DNA from: Patescibacteria group bacterium
Lineage (GTDB): Bacteria; Patescibacteriota; Patescibacteriia; 2-12-FULL-60-25
NCBI GenBank assembly: GCA_031082005.1
Contig: JAVHLR010000001.1
Span: 749,251-813,250 of the forward strand
Length of the DNA: 64,000 bases
Direction: 5' to 3'
The notes below the pieces were generated by a model. It saw nothing but the letters and a program-made list of their open reading frames with translations. It was not told the origin of the DNA and made no database searches. Position 1 is the stretch's first letter, and each line of letters begins with the position of its first letter. Below are positions 25,120 to 33,089 of this stretch, in pieces. Both the position numbers and the translations under genes were made by a program.

Positions 25120-25548
25120 CTAGATCGCGGATCCTAAACGTTCCGCGATATCATTCCCCGTATTTTCCGTCTTGGTCGAGTATTCGTCCCACGCTTTCTC
25201 ATCCCAGATTTCTACACGGTCATACAGACCGGTCACGACTGCATCCTTGAGCAGTCCCGCGTATTGCCGTAGATATTCCGGGATGGTGATTCGGCCTGAT
25301 TTATCGATATCAACGTCCATTGCACCCGCAAGCATGAGCCGGGCGAACGCACGAGTATCGGCTTGACTTAATGGCAGGGCAGCGATTTTCGCCGCCAACT
25401 TCTCCCATTCCTCCTTTGGATACAAGAAAAGCGATCGATCAAGTCCGCGCGTGACTACGGCGCCCTGCGCCAATTCAGCACGAAACTTAACCGGTACTGC
25501 CAACCGGCCTTTGTCATCAAGCGTATGATGAAACTCACCGATGAACAT
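25120..25548 (-). CDS. mraZ: transcriptional regulator MraZ
   Basis: A 142-residue protein with two SpoVT/AbrB-like MraZ half-domains: FIGEFHHTLDDKGRLAVPVKFR and DIDKSGRITIPEYLRQYA, each with the DxKGRxxxP-type motif. MraZ is a ring-shaped DNA-binding regulator of the dcw cluster that represses its own promoter in studied bacteria. The frame is open to 25608, but the conserved N-terminus and the promoter placement fix the start at 25548. Three correctly spaced MraZ boxes lie just upstream. Confidence 0.95.
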   Translation of the reverse strand: MFIGEFHHTLDDKGRLAVPVKFRAELAQGAVVTRGLDRSLFLYPKEEWEKLAAKIAALPLSQADTRAFARLMLAGAMDVDIDKSGRITIPEYLRQYAGLLKDAVVTGLYDRVEIWDEKAWDEYSTKTENTGNDIAERLGSAI

Positions 25549-25554
25549 TTTGTT

Positions 25555-25579
25555 TCCCACTTCTTCCCACCGAGACCCA
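25555..25579 (-). promoter_or_regulatory. MraZ operator: three TGGGN boxes at 10-bp spacing
   Basis: On the minus strand TGGGT (25575-25579), TGGGA (25565-25569) and TGGGA (25555-25559) are separated by exactly 5 nt, the known MraZ recognition pattern. Box 1 touches the -10 element and box 3 lies just before the start codon, so binding should block initiation. Autoregulation is inferred from family knowledge. Confidence 0.85.
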
Positions 25580-25608
25580 TAATATGCCACCAGTCCCCAA
25601 TCGGTCAA
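25579..25608 (-). promoter_or_regulatory. promoter of the mraZ-rsmH cluster
   Basis: Minus strand: TTGACC (25603-25608), 18-nt spacer, TATTAT (25579-25584). The leader of about 25 nt contains the MraZ boxes. Confidence 0.82.
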
Positions 25609-25702
25609 AGCAATTCAAAACGCGATTTTGAAGCTAAATTTAGCCTAAAAAGTGTTCTTTTTTTGTTCCAATGTGGATAACGCCATTCCCCACTTTCCCC
25701 CT

Positions 25703-25728
25703 AAATAAAAGAAAAACGCGAAATCGCG
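25703..25728 (-). terminator. intrinsic terminator downstream of glpK
   Basis: CGCGA/TCGCG stem (25717-25728), followed on the minus strand by TTTTTCTTTTATTT (25703-25716). It lies between hairpin element B and the mraZ promoter and insulates mraZ from glpK transcription. Confidence 0.8.
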
Positions 25729-25758
25729 CTCCTTTCACCTCTTTCCACAAAATTGACT

Positions 25759-25853
25759 GACTGAATTATTGCTTTTCAAGCGAGGACTGTCTGAGCGAGT
25801 AGTTTATAAAATCACGAGCGAGTTCCGCAGCGCAGAGAAGCAACAATTCAGTT
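25759..25853. repeat. hairpin element, copy B (variant core)
   Basis: Arms ACTGAATTATTGCTT (25760-25774) and its near-complement (25838-25853; one mismatch). The longer, divergent core keeps GCGAGGAC, GAGCGAG and GCGAGTTCCGCAGC at the positions of the other copies' ends, so it is a related subfamily. It lies right after the glpK stop. Confidence 0.65.
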
Positions 25854-25860
25854 AATAAAA

Positions 25861-27333
25861 TCACACCGCCCATCCCTTTGATCTCTCCACCGCCCGCTCG
25901 TACTGCTTCATAAAAGCTTCACCTCGTTTCGCCCTCTTGGGCGTAAAAACCTTGGCGCATTTCGCCAGCGTGGCCAACTCGCGCCAAGTCTTCCACATCC
26001 CCGCTCCTAACCCCGCGATCATCGCTGCACCCACCGCGGTCGCTTCGATCTGCTGTTCACGACAGATCCTCACCTTGCTGATATCCGCCTGGCTCTGCAT
26101 CAATACGTCGGACCGCGTCAGTCCTCCATTCACCTGCCAATAAGTAATCTTTTGACCTAGCTGCTCGCCCAAAATCCGCGCCATCAATTCCGTCTGGCAG
26201 GCCAAAGCCTCTACCGCCGCGCGACATATATGTGCCCGATGCGTCCCACGATTCAAACCGATGATGACGCTGCGCGCCGTCGGATCCCAATATGGTGCAG
26301 CTAAACCAGTAAAAGCCGGCACGATAGTCACTCCGCCCGTGGTCTGGACCGATTCTGCAAGCGTGTTAAACTCTTTGATGTCTTTGACCAAACCCAACTC
26401 GTTCTTGAACCACTCCAACATCGCACCGCCGGTCAGTGCGCTTGTTTCGTATGCATATTCTGCTGGATGGTTTGGCCTGCGCCATGCGACCGTAGTCAGT
26501 ATTCCGCTCGCAGCAGGACGCGCGGTGTGTCCGATGTGTTTCAGAGCAAAAATCCCAGTACCGTAAGTCACGGCCAGCGCATCGTCTTTCATGGGACCAT
26601 GGCTGAACAACGCAGCTTGTTGATCGCCTAAAATGCCGGTAATCGGAATTTCTTGTCCGAACAAACTTTTCTCCGTAACTCCGAACTGCCCCTGTGAATC
26701 CAAAATCCGCGGCAGCTCTATCTCATTGATGCCGAATAACTCCATCAGCTCGTCATCCCACGTTCCGCGCCGAAGATCCATCAACATCGTACGCGATGCA
26801 TTCGATGGTTCAGTCGCGAAGGTCTTTCCTCCGGTCAGTTTCCACAGAATCCAAGAATCAATCGTGCCCAATGCATGTAGTTTCCCGTTCCTCACGTTTT
26901 TCTTCAGCCATTCCATCTTGGTCGCGCTGAAGCTCGGATCCACGACTAATCCTGTCTTGCTCCTGATACGTCGCGCCAAAGCGCGATCCGCCTCGATTTC
27001 CCGGCAACGCGCAGCGGTCCTACGGTCTTGCCAGACGATTGCCGGCGCCAAAGGTTTGCCGGTGACCAGACTCCAAAATACGGTCGTCTCACGCTGATTG
27101 GTGATGCCGATGCCTGCGACGTCCGATGCTTTTACCTTGGAAGACTTCAGTGCCTGCCGCGCGCACGTTAGCGTCTTGTCCCAAATCTCCATCGCATCCT
27201 GCTCGACCCTTCCTTCTTCCGTAGCGACAATCCCCAAAGGTAATTGATGAAACCCGCGCATCACGAGCTTGGAGTCGTAAAGAATCGCCCGCGTCGAAGT
27301 AGTTCCGATATCAAGAGACAAGATGCATTTCAT
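25861..27333 (-). CDS. glpK: glycerol kinase
   Basis: A 490-residue FGGY-family kinase phosphorylating glycerol to glycerol-3-phosphate. Diagnostic parts: ILSLDIGTTSTRAILYD (phosphate-1 loop), GITNQRETTVFW, IVWQDRRT, TIDSWILWKLTGG, GDQQAALFSHG, and the C-terminal FGGY-type region GGLTRSDVLMQSQADI. Length is normal. No glpF or glpD lies alongside, so the product may feed phospholipid synthesis. Element B lies after its stop, and element C and a palindrome lie just upstream. Confidence 0.95.
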   Translation of the reverse strand: MKCILSLDIGTTSTRAILYDSKLVMRGFHQLPLGIVATEEGRVEQDAMEIWDKTLTCARQALKSSKVKASDVAGIGITNQRETTVFWSLVTGKPLAPAIVWQDRRTAARCREIEADRALARRIRSKTGLVVDPSFSATKMEWLKKNVRNGKLHALGTIDSWILWKLTGGKTFATEPSNASRTMLMDLRRGTWDDELMELFGINEIELPRILDSQGQFGVTEKSLFGQEIPITGILGDQQAALFSHGPMKDDALAVTYGTGIFALKHIGHTARPAASGILTTVAWRRPNHPAEYAYETSALTGGAMLEWFKNELGLVKDIKEFNTLAESVQTTGGVTIVPAFTGLAAPYWDPTARSVIIGLNRGTHRAHICRAAVEALACQTELMARILGEQLGQKITYWQVNGGLTRSDVLMQSQADISKVRICREQQIEATAVGAAMIAGLGAGMWKTWRELATLAKCAKVFTPKRAKRGEAFMKQYERAVERSKGWAV

Positions 27334-27388
27334 GCGGGTATTTTAGCGCAATAAAACATTTCCAAACAGAGGAAGATGCATTTTCTGG

Positions 27389-27408
27389 ATTCCAGCCTGC
27401 GCTGGAAT
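27389..27408. repeat. short palindrome (REP-like)
   Basis: ATTCCAGC (27389-27396), loop CTGC, GCTGGAAT (27401-27408), followed by GACG. The GGATTCCAGC...GCTGGAATGACG form is a widespread intergenic palindrome. A degenerate relative lies at 60072-60113. Confidence 0.6.
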
Positions 27409-27432
27409 GACGAATTATTTTTTCCTCCGCAA

Positions 27433-27523
27433 GGGGTTCAGGAAAGCATAATTCTGCTCGAGGACCTGTTCGAGATAGACTGAAACGAGCCCCGCAGAGC
27501 AGAATTATGCTTTCCTGAACCCC
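27433..27523. repeat. hairpin element, copy C (27-bp perfect arms)
   Basis: Arms 27433-27459 and 27497-27523 are perfect complements. The core 27460-27496 carries GAGGACC, GTTCGAGATAGACTGAAACG and GAGCCCCGCA. The right arm contains the uvrC stop codon and its last codons, so the left arm is an inverted copy of a gene end. Confidence 0.9.
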
Positions 27524-28800
27524 GCCCCTCTCACTTTGCGATGATAAGCAATCGCGAACCGATGTGCCTCGTCGCGTACGCGAACAAGCATATCCTTGTG
27601 CCTCTCGCACACTTTGCAGATCTCAAGGTTGTTATGGTCGCAGATCAGTTCATCTTTTTTCCTGTCAGGCCCTTTTGCCAATCCGACAACCGGAATCCCT
27701 AACCCAAAATGACGAACTACCTGCAAAGCCGCGTTGACTTGCGGCAGACCTCCGTCGATCAGCAACAAGTCCGGCTTGCGCCAACTGTTCCTAAACCGTC
27801 GCATCAACGTTTCGCGCATGCTCGCCACATCATTCGAACCCACTACCGACTTGATCCGAAACTTCCGATATTCCGCCTTAGCCGGAGCGCCATCCTGAAA
27901 TACGACCATCGACGAGACGGAAGATGTCCCGGAGATGTTAGAGATATCATAGCCCTCGATACGTCCGAAGATGTTTATCGGCGCCTCCCCTTCCCGGATC
28001 TTATCGACGTCATCGTCTTCGCGTTTCAGGATAGCAATATCCTGGATGTGTTCAAGGAAATATATCTTATTCCGTATCTCCGCCGCTTCCTCGAAACGTC
28101 TGGCCTTAGCCGCAGCCTTCATTTCGCGTTTATATTGCTTGAGCAGGTCATCTTTCTTGCCCGAAAAAAACTTGATCAAGTCACGTATGATCTTGGCGTA
28201 ATCTTTTTTCGAGACGGCTCCAACGCACACACCCGGGCATTGGTGCAGATGATGATAGAAACAAGCTTTTGGCGATCGTGCAGCATACCTCGTACCGCGC
28301 GTTTCTGGAGAATCGCACGTCGACCACGGAATCGCTTTGCGGATCAGGTCGAGTGCGGCGCGCAAAGAACGCGGTGAAGTATAAGGTCCAAAAACCGCTT
28401 TATACTTTTGTGCCGCATCATCGCCGATTTCCGTTCCCCGCACCAACAAGGGTTTTGGAAAATCTTCCCGCGTGATCACGAGATAAAGGAAACTCTTGTT
28501 GTCTTTGTCCTTGACGTTGTACGGCGGAAAATAATACTTGATCAGATTCGCTTCGAGGATAAGCGCCTCGATAACCGTCGGCTTCGTGATGTAGTCGATG
28601 GATCTTATTTCCGAAACCATCTGCCCGATCCTAGCCCCTCTTTCGTCATCCATCTGGCCTTGGAAATACGAGGTCACGCGCCGCTTCAACGACGTAGCCT
28701 TTCCGACATAAATGACGTCGCCGGAGGCGTTCTTCATCAGATATACCCCAGGATCATCAGGCAGCTTGCCTCCCTTGATTTTTACCTCTTTAGGAATCAT
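27505..28800 (-). CDS. uvrC: UvrC excinuclease subunit lacking the C-terminal HhH region
   Basis: A 431-residue UvrC (usual length about 600). UvrC makes both incisions in nucleotide-excision repair. Present: GIY-YIG domain (DPGVYLMKN, VIYVGKATSLKRR), the Cys-rich centre (CFYHHLHQCPGVCVG), the UVR domain (RRFEEAAEIRNKIYFL), and the RNase-H-like 5'-incision domain (GYDISNISGTSSVSSMV, PDLLLIDGGLPQV, VRDEAHRFAIAYHRK). It stops right after that, so the double helix-hairpin-helix is absent. The stop lies in an arm of hairpin element C, and no HhH remnant is readable beyond it. The ATG at 28812 is an alternative start. Confidence 0.93.
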   Translation of the reverse strand: MIPKEVKIKGGKLPDDPGVYLMKNASGDVIYVGKATSLKRRVTSYFQGQMDDERGARIGQMVSEIRSIDYITKPTVIEALILEANLIKYYFPPYNVKDKDNKSFLYLVITREDFPKPLLVRGTEIGDDAAQKYKAVFGPYTSPRSLRAALDLIRKAIPWSTCDSPETRGTRYAARSPKACFYHHLHQCPGVCVGAVSKKDYAKIIRDLIKFFSGKKDDLLKQYKREMKAAAKARRFEEAAEIRNKIYFLEHIQDIAILKREDDDVDKIREGEAPINIFGRIEGYDISNISGTSSVSSMVVFQDGAPAKAEYRKFRIKSVVGSNDVASMRETLMRRFRNSWRKPDLLLIDGGLPQVNAALQVVRHFGLGIPVVGLAKGPDRKKDELICDHNNLEICKVCERHKDMLVRVRDEAHRFAIAYHRKVRGAGFRKA

Positions 28801-28842
28801 GAAAATAAGCATAGCACGAGTCCCACTTACTCCGCATTATGA

Positions 28843-28871
28843 TTGACCAAAAGCATAAAAAATGGTGTACT
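28843..28871 (+). promoter_or_regulatory. promoter of the 28903 gene
   Basis: TTGACC (28843-28848), 17-nt spacer, TGTACT (28866-28871). The predicted start near 28878 lies upstream of the ATG at 28903 and rules out a start further upstream. Confidence 0.6.
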
Positions 28872-28902
28872 CGACCAGGCTCTTTTCACCATAGGTATCA
28901 TC

Positions 28903-30813
28903 ATGAAAAGCGACTTCCACGCAACGGTAGGCCTGCTCGCCGCATTTATGCTCCATAGAGGCACTGAAAGCTGGCGTGCCAAGTTCCTCTCTCACCGCAT
29001 GGTCAGGGCGTTCGATGAATCCGCTTTCGGCGTCATCGGCGCCTTTCTTCTGGCCGAATGGTCCTTCACGGACATCTACATGCTCGACCAAGTGGGGAAC
29101 AGATGGCGCAATGACCCACGCCGTCCTTTGCAGCTGGAGAAGCTGCTGCTAGAACTGGATTTTTTCCCCATCGTCGCGCGCCGCCTCTCCTGGCAGTACG
29201 CGATCTATTGTTCGGAACCGGAAATCGTCCGTACCGCCGTCCAGACGTTCCTAGATCTCGGGTTGCGGCACAACGTGCTCTACGAACATACGATGCGCCG
29301 TCCCTACACCCTGGCTCTCTCGCGAGAAGAAATCCTGGCGTGGCAAAAAGCCGAGACCGACGGCGTCTGGCCCTTGGAGCGTAAGATGAGCCGTCTGCCC
29401 TGCAAGCGCTTGGCCGAATTCAACCTGGAGCCGGTCTCGATAGACTGGTCCGCGACAGACATCCGCCTGCTTTTTCCAGAGGAGATCGCGGCATTGCCGG
29501 AAACGAAGCTACCGCCGCCCGATGAAGAAAAACCGCGTGCGCGACATAAGCCGAATCGCACGATTATCGACCGGCCAGCTGTGCCAATCGACGAAGACGT
29601 GCTCGCAGTTCCTCCGAAGAAAGAGGAACCTACTGTTGACGCCGCTTCCTTGTATGCACCATCTGACGAGGAGTCGACCGCTGCCCAACCGCTGATCCCG
29701 GACGAAGAAGAAGGCGGTTCTGCAAGATTCGTCGATGAAGAATACGTCGCTGCATGCGATACGAGCGACCTCGCGGACGAAAGCGACGATCCTACTTCGA
29801 CGACGGATTCTGCGCTTTTCGATGACCTCGAGATGGTCAACGTCTTGAAACGCGAGGTTCCGCAGTGGCTCGAGGCGCACGATCCAGAATGGTTCAGAAG
29901 CAAGTGGGAAACCCATCGTAAAAACAACGCCTGGCTGGACGACAACCTCTCTCCCGTATGGGAAATCATCCTCTTGCTCAAACGATGGTTCGACCTCCAC
30001 GCCGCGCCGAGCGGGGAAGATCCACGCCTCGCTTTCGTCTCCTCCCTCTTGCGCAACGAAAACCTGCCGGCCCAAAAAAGGCTTCGCGAACTGCGCCTCA
30101 AATCGTCCGTCCTGAACCGCATGCTCCAAGCCAGCCAAAATAAGAACAGCAAACAGGACAAGGACGCCAAGGCACTCGCGCGTGAACTCAAGCTGGTGAA
30201 AAAACAACTGGTCCGAGAGCAAAAGCTTGTGGACCCCGCCGCGTTCGTCCATGACCTGCACGTCGAGGCGCAAAGTGTAAGCCGACGCAAGAAGGATCGA
30301 GACACTATCGACGAAGAACTAGCGCGGCTCAAAGCCCTATCGGATCGGCTCGAGTGTTTCGCCAATCCCGGATCCTTCCTCCACCTCGAGCCAGAAGTCG
30401 CGTTCCTTCGCCTATACATGGCGCGCAGCATCTTGGAATACGACGCCCCAGGCAGCCGACAAGATTTTTTGCTCCATCCGGAGTTCCTGCTCCATCCGTT
30501 CGAGCAGATTGTCATCGCCCAGGGTATCGATGCTCGCGGACTCTCCATCCCCCCTCCGCCATCGATCGACATGCAAGCCATCCAAAAAAAATGCACGGAG
30601 CTCCGTTTCCGCGTCAACGAAGTGAAGCGCTACACCGAAGAGCCGTGGAAAAAACCCTACATCGACATGCTTCTCGAGCCCTCGCGCGAGAAATTCATGA
30701 AGCGGCTTGCACGTTACCTCTCCGGCTTAAGCGAACAAGAGAAGCTCATACGCGCACCGCGCGCCAGACGCAGCCGACGCAAAAGGACAGCTTTCTCGAC
30801 GCTCGCCGTCTAA
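28903..30813 (+). CDS. large cytoplasmic protein of unknown function
   Basis: A 636-residue protein with no recognised domain, no signal peptide and no clear membrane helix. Residues 1 to about 200 are globular and aromatic-rich. About 205-310 is a long acidic, Pro- and Ser-rich linker (many D/E, e.g. PPPDEEKPRARHK, PDEEEGG). After about 315 it is mostly helical, with a charged coiled-coil stretch (about 410-490: KNSKQDKDAKALARELKLVKK). The C-terminus is strongly basic (RAPRARRSRRKRT), as in nucleic-acid-binding tails. An AGGT lies about 8 nt before the ATG. It is a single-gene unit with its own promoter and terminator, divergent from uvrC. Confidence 0.75.
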   Translation: MKSDFHATVGLLAAFMLHRGTESWRAKFLSHRMVRAFDESAFGVIGAFLLAEWSFTDIYMLDQVGNRWRNDPRRPLQLEKLLLELDFFPIVARRLSWQYAIYCSEPEIVRTAVQTFLDLGLRHNVLYEHTMRRPYTLALSREEILAWQKAETDGVWPLERKMSRLPCKRLAEFNLEPVSIDWSATDIRLLFPEEIAALPETKLPPPDEEKPRARHKPNRTIIDRPAVPIDEDVLAVPPKKEEPTVDAASLYAPSDEESTAAQPLIPDEEEGGSARFVDEEYVAACDTSDLADESDDPTSTTDSALFDDLEMVNVLKREVPQWLEAHDPEWFRSKWETHRKNNAWLDDNLSPVWEIILLLKRWFDLHAAPSGEDPRLAFVSSLLRNENLPAQKRLRELRLKSSVLNRMLQASQNKNSKQDKDAKALARELKLVKKQLVREQKLVDPAAFVHDLHVEAQSVSRRKKDRDTIDEELARLKALSDRLECFANPGSFLHLEPEVAFLRLYMARSILEYDAPGSRQDFLLHPEFLLHPFEQIVIAQGIDARGLSIPPPPSIDMQAIQKKCTELRFRVNEVKRYTEEPWKKPYIDMLLEPSREKFMKRLARYLSGLSEQEKLIRAPRARRSRRKRTAFSTLAV

Positions 30814-30816
30814 CCG

Positions 30817-30852
30817 ACCCCACACCCGTCATCAAAAACCAGGGTGTGGGGT
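30817..30852 (+). terminator. intrinsic terminator
   Basis: ACCCCACACCC (30817-30827) pairs with GGGTGTGGGGT (30842-30852), followed by TTCTCGTTATT. It starts 4 bp after the stop of the 28903 gene. Confidence 0.85.
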
Positions 30853-30898
30853 TTCTCGTTATTCTGCGCAATAATCAGCGAAAACGTTAACCGAACCC

Positions 30899-30927
30899 TT
30901 GACAAATCCAAAAAAACCCTACACACT
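30899..30927 (+). promoter_or_regulatory. candidate promoter of the 30978 gene
   Basis: Perfect -35 TTGACA (30899-30904), 17-nt spacer, weak -10 CACACT (30922-30927). Confidence 0.5.
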
Positions 30928-30977
30928 CAAATTATCTCGGGAATGGGTCCCGAGTCCAGCTCTTTTCAAGGTGAACC

Positions 30978-32816
30978 ATGGAATTCGCACGACGGTTCAT
31001 GATGTTCGTTGCGTTCCTGCTGCTGCTCCTCTTGGGTGCTTCAGCGAACGCGCAATCTGATGTCCGAACGCCGGATCAGAAGGTCTACTTCCCGCAGATG
31101 GACCCTGTCCTCATCGGGATGTGGGAAGGCCACGACGACCGCGAAGGAATGCGGTACGATCCGCAGGCTATTGCCTGCATGATGCGCGCTTGCGCCGCGA
31201 TTCAAGCAACGATTCCGCGGACCGCGGAACGATGCCAGGACTCGACTGACCCGAACTGCCTCTACACGGAAGTTAGGGACAGCCGCAGCAGCCTCTATAA
31301 GAGCTGCTACTCCGCGCACCTCGCGCGAGTCGAACAACCTGGCTACACGCGCTTGGCGAATCCGCCTGCGCTGACAAGCCTCGTGTGTTCCGTGATCGCC
31401 GCGCAGCAGCTCTCTACGGACGAGCGAATCTACACGGCGACGAACGGACATCCCAGGCAGCGAGCGCAGCAGCGGCCGCCTACCGCAAAAACCAAGCGTT
31501 CGCCGCTCCGCGCAGGCGAGGCAAACGAACTCTTGGCCGAGCTGAACAGCATCGCCGCAGCTACCCCGCTCACGCCGCCGGACGAATTCAAGAACACATA
31601 CGCCGTGCAGCGCAAGACGTATCCTGCCTCGGCGAACGAGACGACATACGGAGGACAGCTCCCCGGTTTCAGGATCATCTCCCAAGATGACAAAGAGGCC
31701 GTACTGCTCGTCCTTCCCGGTGGCGATTACTACGCGGTCCAACACTCCTTCCTCACGAAGGACTACGAAACCGGTTCAGTGGCGGTGATGGCGTATGCGG
31801 GCAACGATCGCGCACAAATTTTCTTCCCATACATTTTGACTCCCGGGAAGATCGAACTCTACAAGCCGCGTCTGCGCTTGAAGGGCGACGACGTCAAAGG
31901 ACGCCTCGGCCCAATCGATGCAGACACGCGTGAGTTCGTGCGTCGATGCGCCGACGGAAGCTGCGAAGCGCGCTTCGCGCTCCAGGCCGGAGAGACCCTC
32001 CGCCTGCCGCGCAAGTCAACGACTCCCAGCGCCAACCCGTCAGCACCCGTCGAAGAGAAGCCGCCGACAGCCAAAGGCCAGACGGCGGCTAACGAGCCTC
32101 CGCCTGCCGCATCCACGCCGCCGGACATGGAACTCGACGATGTTCCGCTGCCTGCCGCTTCAGCCGCCGCGTCGGTCGCTACGATCGCATCGGTTCCTCC
32201 CGAGGAGCCCATGCCTCCTGCCGTCGCATCCTCCTCTGCTGCCGCCACTACTGTTCCGGACACCTCGAAGGGAGTCCCAGCAACAAGTGCCAACGAGGAA
32301 ACCATCGAGGGATGGGATGAAGCGACACCGATTGGGTCAGCCGAACCGGTGGCTGTACCAAACGCAAGCCCGGAAAAGACAACGGCCTCGGTTGATCAGC
32401 AGAACTTCCTGAACAGGAACTTCCTGCCGATCATGGTCTTGCTTCTCACGGCCTTGCTCGGTTGCATCATCGGGTTCGCAAGGCGTCATCACAAACCGCC
32501 AGACGCCACCGAGCCGTCTGAACCCGCGACACCGGATCCAGGCGAAGGAACCCCGCAGCCAACGGTCTCGATAAAGACCGTAGCACCGGCCAGTGGCGTT
32601 CCGCCTGACCCGAATCCGCCCGGGACGTTCACCCCGGTGCCGGTCGCGAAGGTGAGTGAACCAAAGGCCAAGGTAGTGATTCTGCTGCCTGGCAGCTCGG
32701 GACCGAACGAGCCGACGATTCCCAGCAACAATCAAGCCGCAGCTACCGCCGGCCAAAGCGGAAGCACAGCTACGGGTGGGCTAGACCCACCCAAAGCACC
32801 AACCGGCAGCACCTAG
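30978..32816 (+). CDS. secreted, membrane-tethered protein of unknown function
   Basis: A 612-residue protein. Residues 1-25 are a Sec signal peptide (FVAFLLLLLLGASANA|Q). A Cys-containing region follows (about 60-140, eight Cys, e.g. CMMRACAAIQ, CQDSTDPNCLY) that could form disulfides. A globular part runs from about 200 to 345. A long Pro/Ala/Ser/Thr-rich stalk (about 345-475) leads to a transmembrane helix (FLPIMVLLLTALLGCIIGFA, near 480) and a Pro-rich C-terminal tail. The stalk-plus-anchor plan resembles surface-display proteins. No catalytic motif was recognised. AAGGTG precedes the ATG. Single-gene unit. Confidence 0.75.
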   Translation: MEFARRFMMFVAFLLLLLLGASANAQSDVRTPDQKVYFPQMDPVLIGMWEGHDDREGMRYDPQAIACMMRACAAIQATIPRTAERCQDSTDPNCLYTEVRDSRSSLYKSCYSAHLARVEQPGYTRLANPPALTSLVCSVIAAQQLSTDERIYTATNGHPRQRAQQRPPTAKTKRSPLRAGEANELLAELNSIAAATPLTPPDEFKNTYAVQRKTYPASANETTYGGQLPGFRIISQDDKEAVLLVLPGGDYYAVQHSFLTKDYETGSVAVMAYAGNDRAQIFFPYILTPGKIELYKPRLRLKGDDVKGRLGPIDADTREFVRRCADGSCEARFALQAGETLRLPRKSTTPSANPSAPVEEKPPTAKGQTAANEPPPAASTPPDMELDDVPLPAASAAASVATIASVPPEEPMPPAVASSSAAATTVPDTSKGVPATSANEETIEGWDEATPIGSAEPVAVPNASPEKTTASVDQQNFLNRNFLPIMVLLLTALLGCIIGFARRHHKPPDATEPSEPATPDPGEGTPQPTVSIKTVAPASGVPPDPNPPGTFTPVPVAKVSEPKAKVVILLPGSSGPNEPTIPSNNQAAATAGQSGSTATGGLDPPKAPTGST

Positions 32817-32824
32817 CTGCCCTA

Positions 32825-32876
32825 CTCCACGGTGACAATCCACGCTTCCTCGGAAGCGATACCTCCACGGTGACAA
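32825..32876 (+). repeat. direct repeat around a small hairpin
   Basis: CTCCACGGTGACA occurs twice within about 40 bp, with the hairpin CGCTTCC-TC-GGAAGCG between. It lies just past the 30978 gene. Role unknown. Confidence 0.45.
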
Positions 32877-32880
32877 AAAC

Positions 32881-32912
32881 ACGACCACTCAACTCTCGAG
32901 TGGTCGTTATTC
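32881..32912 (+). terminator. intrinsic terminator
   Basis: ACGACCACTC (32881-32890) pairs with GAGTGGTCGT (32898-32907), then TATTCGTTT. It ends the 30978 transcription unit. Confidence 0.8.
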
Positions 32913-32977
32913 GTTTATGATTTTCTTTCTTGTCATCCCAGCTCGGTTATCGTACCCACATGATCTATTCTCCAAAT

Positions 32978-33069
32978 TCTGTCATTGCGAGGAGTGTATT
33001 CAAAACCGTAGGGCGACGCGGCAATCTTACAGTAAGTTAAACTTACTTCGCCGTGCTCGCCGTGACAGA
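32978..33069. repeat. long imperfect palindrome (REP-like)
   Basis: TCTGTCATTGCGAG (32978-32991) pairs with CTCGCCGTGACAGA (33056-33069) with two mismatches. Inside are CGACGCGGCAATC and AGTAAG/CTTACT. The GTCATTGCGAGGAG...GCAATC wording is a common intergenic repeat type in many bacteria. It lies just after uvrA and is the only sizeable structure in the 273 bp between the two genes. Confidence 0.65.
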
Positions 33070-33089
33070 TGATGGCTTGTCGGGTCCGA

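Noticed and set aside
27311..27504. Frameshifted remnant of the UvrC HhH domain
   Set aside because: All frames after the stop were read through element C up to glpK. None gives an HhH-like GIGPxxA pattern.
28843..28902. Upstream TTG start for the 28903 gene
   Set aside because: This stretch contains the -35/-10 promoter elements. The ATG at 28903 has its own ribosome-binding site.
29304..30617. 437-codon minus-strand ORF opposite the 28903 gene
   Set aside because: Long Ser/Arg-rich shadow ORF of a GC-rich gene; it has no start signal, and the plus-strand gene has promoter, ribosome-binding site and terminator.
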